64,000 nucleotides of DNA from Skeletonema tropicum (lineage: Eukaryota; Bacillariophyta; Thalassiosirophyceae; Thalassiosirales; Thalassiosiraceae), in NCBI GenBank assembly GCA_037178625.1, contig CM074131.1, positions 2,542,001 to 2,606,000 on the forward strand. The letters are read 5' to 3'. The notes beneath the pieces are model-generated. The model made no database searches. It saw only the letters and a program-made list of their open reading frames with translations, and was not told where the DNA came from. Shown one piece after another: positions 63,274 to 64,000 of this stretch. A program made the position numbers and the translations under genes. Positions within the stretch are counted from its first letter, which is position 1. Each line of letters begins with the position of its first letter.

Positions 63274-64000
63274 TCGCCATGAGACAAGACTCAAACTTTA
63301 GAAAAATAATATCGGTCTATCGCCACTATTGGAGGATTCACAAAATTTCGCCACAAATCAAAGATGATGTTATGGGGACGGTTGTAAACATTTTGACCGA
63401 TTTGGATGAGGTTGAGAGAGGTTCAGAAGAATACATGGAAACAATCAAGGATTCTGTTGCATTGCTCCAAGAGGAGCTATTCCAGTTGAATGAGAAACGG
63501 AATTCATTAATGCACCACTGGAAGCCAAACCGATATGCGATGAGTCACGTGGCAACAAAGATCGCATAGTTTACATGGCCAAAACAACATTCAAGCTACC
63601 AGATAGTCAAACTGCAGAACTGTTTGAGAAGCATTTGGAATATGATGATCACGATTTTTACAGTATCCATGATGCTATCCCAATTTTACAGCGTATGAGC
63701 GACGAATTCCATGCGATGCGAATTGACTTTGACTCAAATGACAAGAAGAGATGCGAAGATGAACATGACAGTGATGATAGTATTGACAGTGAATCTGCTG
63801 AGGATGATGATCAAAGAAATTTTTCCTTGTTAGGCAGAAAAATTAAGACCACGTTCGAGGATGGAGAAGTACATCATGGTAATGTCACCGCTGTCCATTA
63901 TCGAGTTCAGTACGACGATGAGGAGAATGAAACGATGGATAAAAGTGAAGTGATGCAAAGTCTTGCTGATAACGATGCAGTATTAGGGTCATCTTCTATG
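63274..64000 (+). pseudogene. Host gene fragment C, runs off the window
   Basis: Two overlapping frames. The first, from the target site, reads MRQDSNFRKIISVYRHYWRIH and a helical region (SVALLQEELFQLNEKRN) and stops at 63569. The second is open from at least 63575 (MAKTTFKLPDSQTAELFEKH) for 142 codons to the window end. It contains an acidic region and GRKIKTTFEDGEVHHGNV...YRVQYDDEENE, which looks like a Tudor/chromo-type barrel strand pattern. A one-base shift near 63515-63540 would join the two frames. Together with fragments A and B this is one broken gene, probably nuclear/chromatin-related. Confidence 0.5.

Overview
The window is nuclear DNA of a diatom, probably a centric, Thalassiosira-like species. 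Many genes are split by short GT-AG introns. Several proteins carry the diatom/stramenopile plastid presequence: a signal peptide followed by a Phe at cleavage (AAAFAP in ketol-acid reductoisomerase, TAFVAP in FabZ, SAFVAP in the pyruvate dehydrogenase E2). The retroelement gag is of the Ty1/copia type common in diatoms. All names come from motifs read by eye; no database search was run.

Layout. (1) 0.4-1.4 kb: a type II membrane sulfotransferase. (2) 1.4-6.46 kb: gene-poor DNA with hairpins and an inverted-repeat pair. (3) About 6.46-24.87 kb: one giant Helitron-like element bounded by short inverted repeats. It carries a roughly 2,500-residue Ulp1 protease-Rep-Pif1 helicase gene (+), a 953-residue protein with a methyl-CpG-binding-like domain (+), a 1,143-residue protein of unknown function (-) and a smaller unknown ORF (+). 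A roughly 34-bp palindrome recurs in nearly every intron of this element and at both its ends, and I do not see it in the introns of neighbouring host genes. (4) 25.4-47.9 kb: a dense block of conserved host genes: XAP5/FAM50, a two-domain methyltransferase-like protein, a membrane protein, FabZ, plastid PDC-E2, an RlmN-type radical SAM enzyme, ketol-acid reductoisomerase, phosphopantetheine adenylyltransferase, a WCKKC thioredoxin, a DPF-motif protein, a RUS/DUF647 protein, methionyl-tRNA formyltransferase, a lumenal DUF1499-like protein and complex I NDUFS4. Most are in head-to-head or tail-to-tail pairs, and two foldback elements lie between them. (5) 48.4-49.5 kb: three tRNA genes on the minus strand (a damaged Glu-UUC, then Glu-CUC and Gly-GCC). 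(6) 49.9-64.0 kb: a host gene cut into three pieces by two LTR retroelements. Each has a 5-bp target duplication (GTGGG, TCGCC). One holds a third LTR element (GTTGG) inside its gag, and the other holds a 492-bp inverted-repeat element inside one LTR (TSD CCA).

How genes work together: the divergent FabZ/PDC-E2 pair serves plastid fatty-acid synthesis (acetyl-CoA supply and the dehydratase step). Ketol-acid reductoisomerase serves plastid branched-chain amino-acid synthesis. Formyltransferase and the tRNA genes serve translation. In the giant element the Rep-helicase would drive rolling-circle transposition; the Ulp1 and MBD-like parts suggest it handles host SUMO and chromatin, which is inference. 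Three conserved host genes (XAP5, formyltransferase, DUF1499-like) show single-base frame breaks, so either the assembly has indel errors or these copies are decaying.
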